Below, in pieces: positions 6,227-6,850 of a DNA stretch of 6,850 bases. This DNA is from Deltaproteobacteria bacterium (lineage in GTDB: Bacteria > Desulfobacterota > DSM-4660 > Desulfatiglandales > HGW-15). The stretch is from contig DAOVAK010000146.1 in assembly GCA_030671095.1 (NCBI GenBank), positions 1 through 6,850 of the forward strand, given 5' to 3'. Made by a program: the position numbers and the translations under genes. Numbering within the stretch: position 1 is the first letter of the stretch; the number at the start of each line of letters is the position of its first letter. The notes under the pieces are model-generated. The model saw only the letters and a program-made list of their open reading frames with translations, had not been told where the DNA came from and made no database searches.

Positions 6227-6850
6227 TTACCTGGCTGGGGTTGGCTTGCCGCGCCTTTCCTGGGCACGGATCACACTGCCTTCTAGCATGTCGCTTTCTG
6301 TTTCCCCTCCCATCTCTATTGCCGTGGTGCGATAAATGCCAACGGCCATGGTCGATGGTTCCGCCTCAACCCGCGCCGTGTAGACACGGCGGCGTACCTC
6401 GCGGACCCTGGGCTCTTGAGGCGAGGCCAGATAGGCCCAGTCGGTCAGGTGACAGGCAAGGCGGAGGTCGCCCGATGACAGTAGTTCTTCGGCCCGGGAC
6501 ACAACCTTATCCACCCCGCCGGCGAGCCGGACGATCTCCTCGGCCTGGGCCTGTTCGGGCGCGGGCTTCAGGTGGGAGGGCATCCCGTCGTACCACCCAC
6601 CATACAGACGCCAGATGTTGCGCACAGCGAACTCCGGCTCATCATAAACCGGGTGGAGGTAAGGTTTTTCAAGCAGTTCCTCAGGGGCCTTCACAGTATG
6701 AATCACAGTATCTAATGAAGCGCCCTGATTCATCAGGGCCAGGGTCTGCTCGTGAAGGGATTCGAGCAGGGCCGCAGTGTCCTCGAGGGCCTGCCGGACG
6801 CGCTCCGCCCCTATGATGGGAACCCCATGTCCGGGTGCCAGTATTTCCGG
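6227..6850 (-). CDS. Alkyl-sulfatase-type metallo-beta-lactamase-fold hydrolase, C-terminal part (5' end outside window)
   Basis: The minus-strand frame is open from the window edge (6850) to TAA at 6229-6227, giving 207 residues. The internal Met codon at 6733 is not the start, because the family match continues upstream of it. The fragment opens with PEILAPGHGVPIIG, the end of the metallo-beta-lactamase core, whose His is probably a metal ligand. A helical stretch and PYLHPVYDEPEFAVRN follow. Then comes the hallmark IWRLYGGWYDGMPSHLKP of the alkyl sulfatase dimerisation domain, and a helical region ending STMAVGIYRTTA. Family members such as SdsA1 hydrolyse alkyl sulfate esters with a two-zinc centre, and many homologues have unknown substrates. 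The chain ends about 30 residues after the dimerisation domain, with no room for the SCP2-like C-terminal domain of SdsA1. It converges on the AOR gene set with 158 bases between stops, and its G+C content is clearly higher than that of its neighbours. Confidence 0.88.
   Translation of the reverse strand, partial: PEILAPGHGVPIIGAERVRQALEDTAALLESLHEQTLALMNQGASLDTVIHTVKAPEELLEKPYLHPVYDEPEFAVRNIWRLYGGWYDGMPSHLKPAPEQAQAEEIVRLAGGVDKVVSRAEELLSSGDLRLACHLTDWAYLASPQEPRVREVRRRVYTARVEAEPSTMAVGIYRTTAIEMGGETESDMLEGSVIRAQERRGKPTPAR

Noticed and set aside
6722..6739. Perfect 7-bp hairpin GCCCTGA-TTCA-TCAGGGC
   Set aside because: It sits in the middle of the minus-strand hydrolase coding sequence and has no T-tract, so it is most likely a by-product of codons.
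6241..6816. 191-codon plus-strand open frame rich in Pro, Arg and Gly
   Set aside because: It is the antisense of the minus-strand hydrolase, whose own frame carries the dimerisation-domain hallmarks. High G+C content keeps stop codons rare.

Overview
The window reads as part of an anaerobic bacterial catabolic locus. The best clues are a tungsten-type aldehyde:ferredoxin oxidoreductase (AOR) and a TRAP solute importer next to small-molecule lyase/hydrolase genes. This combination is familiar from sulfate-reducing or syntrophic bacteria (Desulfobacterota-like) and anaerobic Firmicutes. The taxon is inference; there is no rRNA or marker gene here.

Layout: (1) Positions 2-310 hold the C-terminal 102 residues of a TRAP small permease (DctQ). 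Its stop overlaps by one base the start of the large permease DctM (310-1593). (2) After a 196-base spacer comes a complete AOR (1790-3673) with its cysteine cluster and pterin-site region. (3) A complete DapA/N-acetylneuraminate-lyase-family class I aldolase follows at 3765-4658. Its catalytic Lys and Tyr are present, but its substrate-binding loop differs from DapA. (4) A 213-base leader with a possible promoter and a self-complementary ribosome binding site precedes an ADP-ribosylglycohydrolase-superfamily protein (4872-6068). (5) A short region holds only a doubtful 27-codon ORF. (6) From about 6227 to the window end, on the minus strand, lies the C-terminal part of a metallo-beta-lactamase-fold protein of the alkyl-sulfatase type. 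It is visibly richer in G+C than the left part.

Working model (inference): the TRAP system imports an organic acid, the aldolase cleaves a 2-keto(-sugar) acid to pyruvate plus an aldehyde, and AOR oxidises the aldehyde to a carboxylate while reducing ferredoxin. The ADP-ribosylglycohydrolase-like protein would either remove a glycosyl group from the substrate or act on a protein modification. The minus-strand hydrolase converges on this set and probably belongs to another transcription unit. All the families are known. The less ordinary points are the altered active-site motifs in the aldolase and the glycohydrolase-like protein, and the fact that they sit together with AOR and a transporter.
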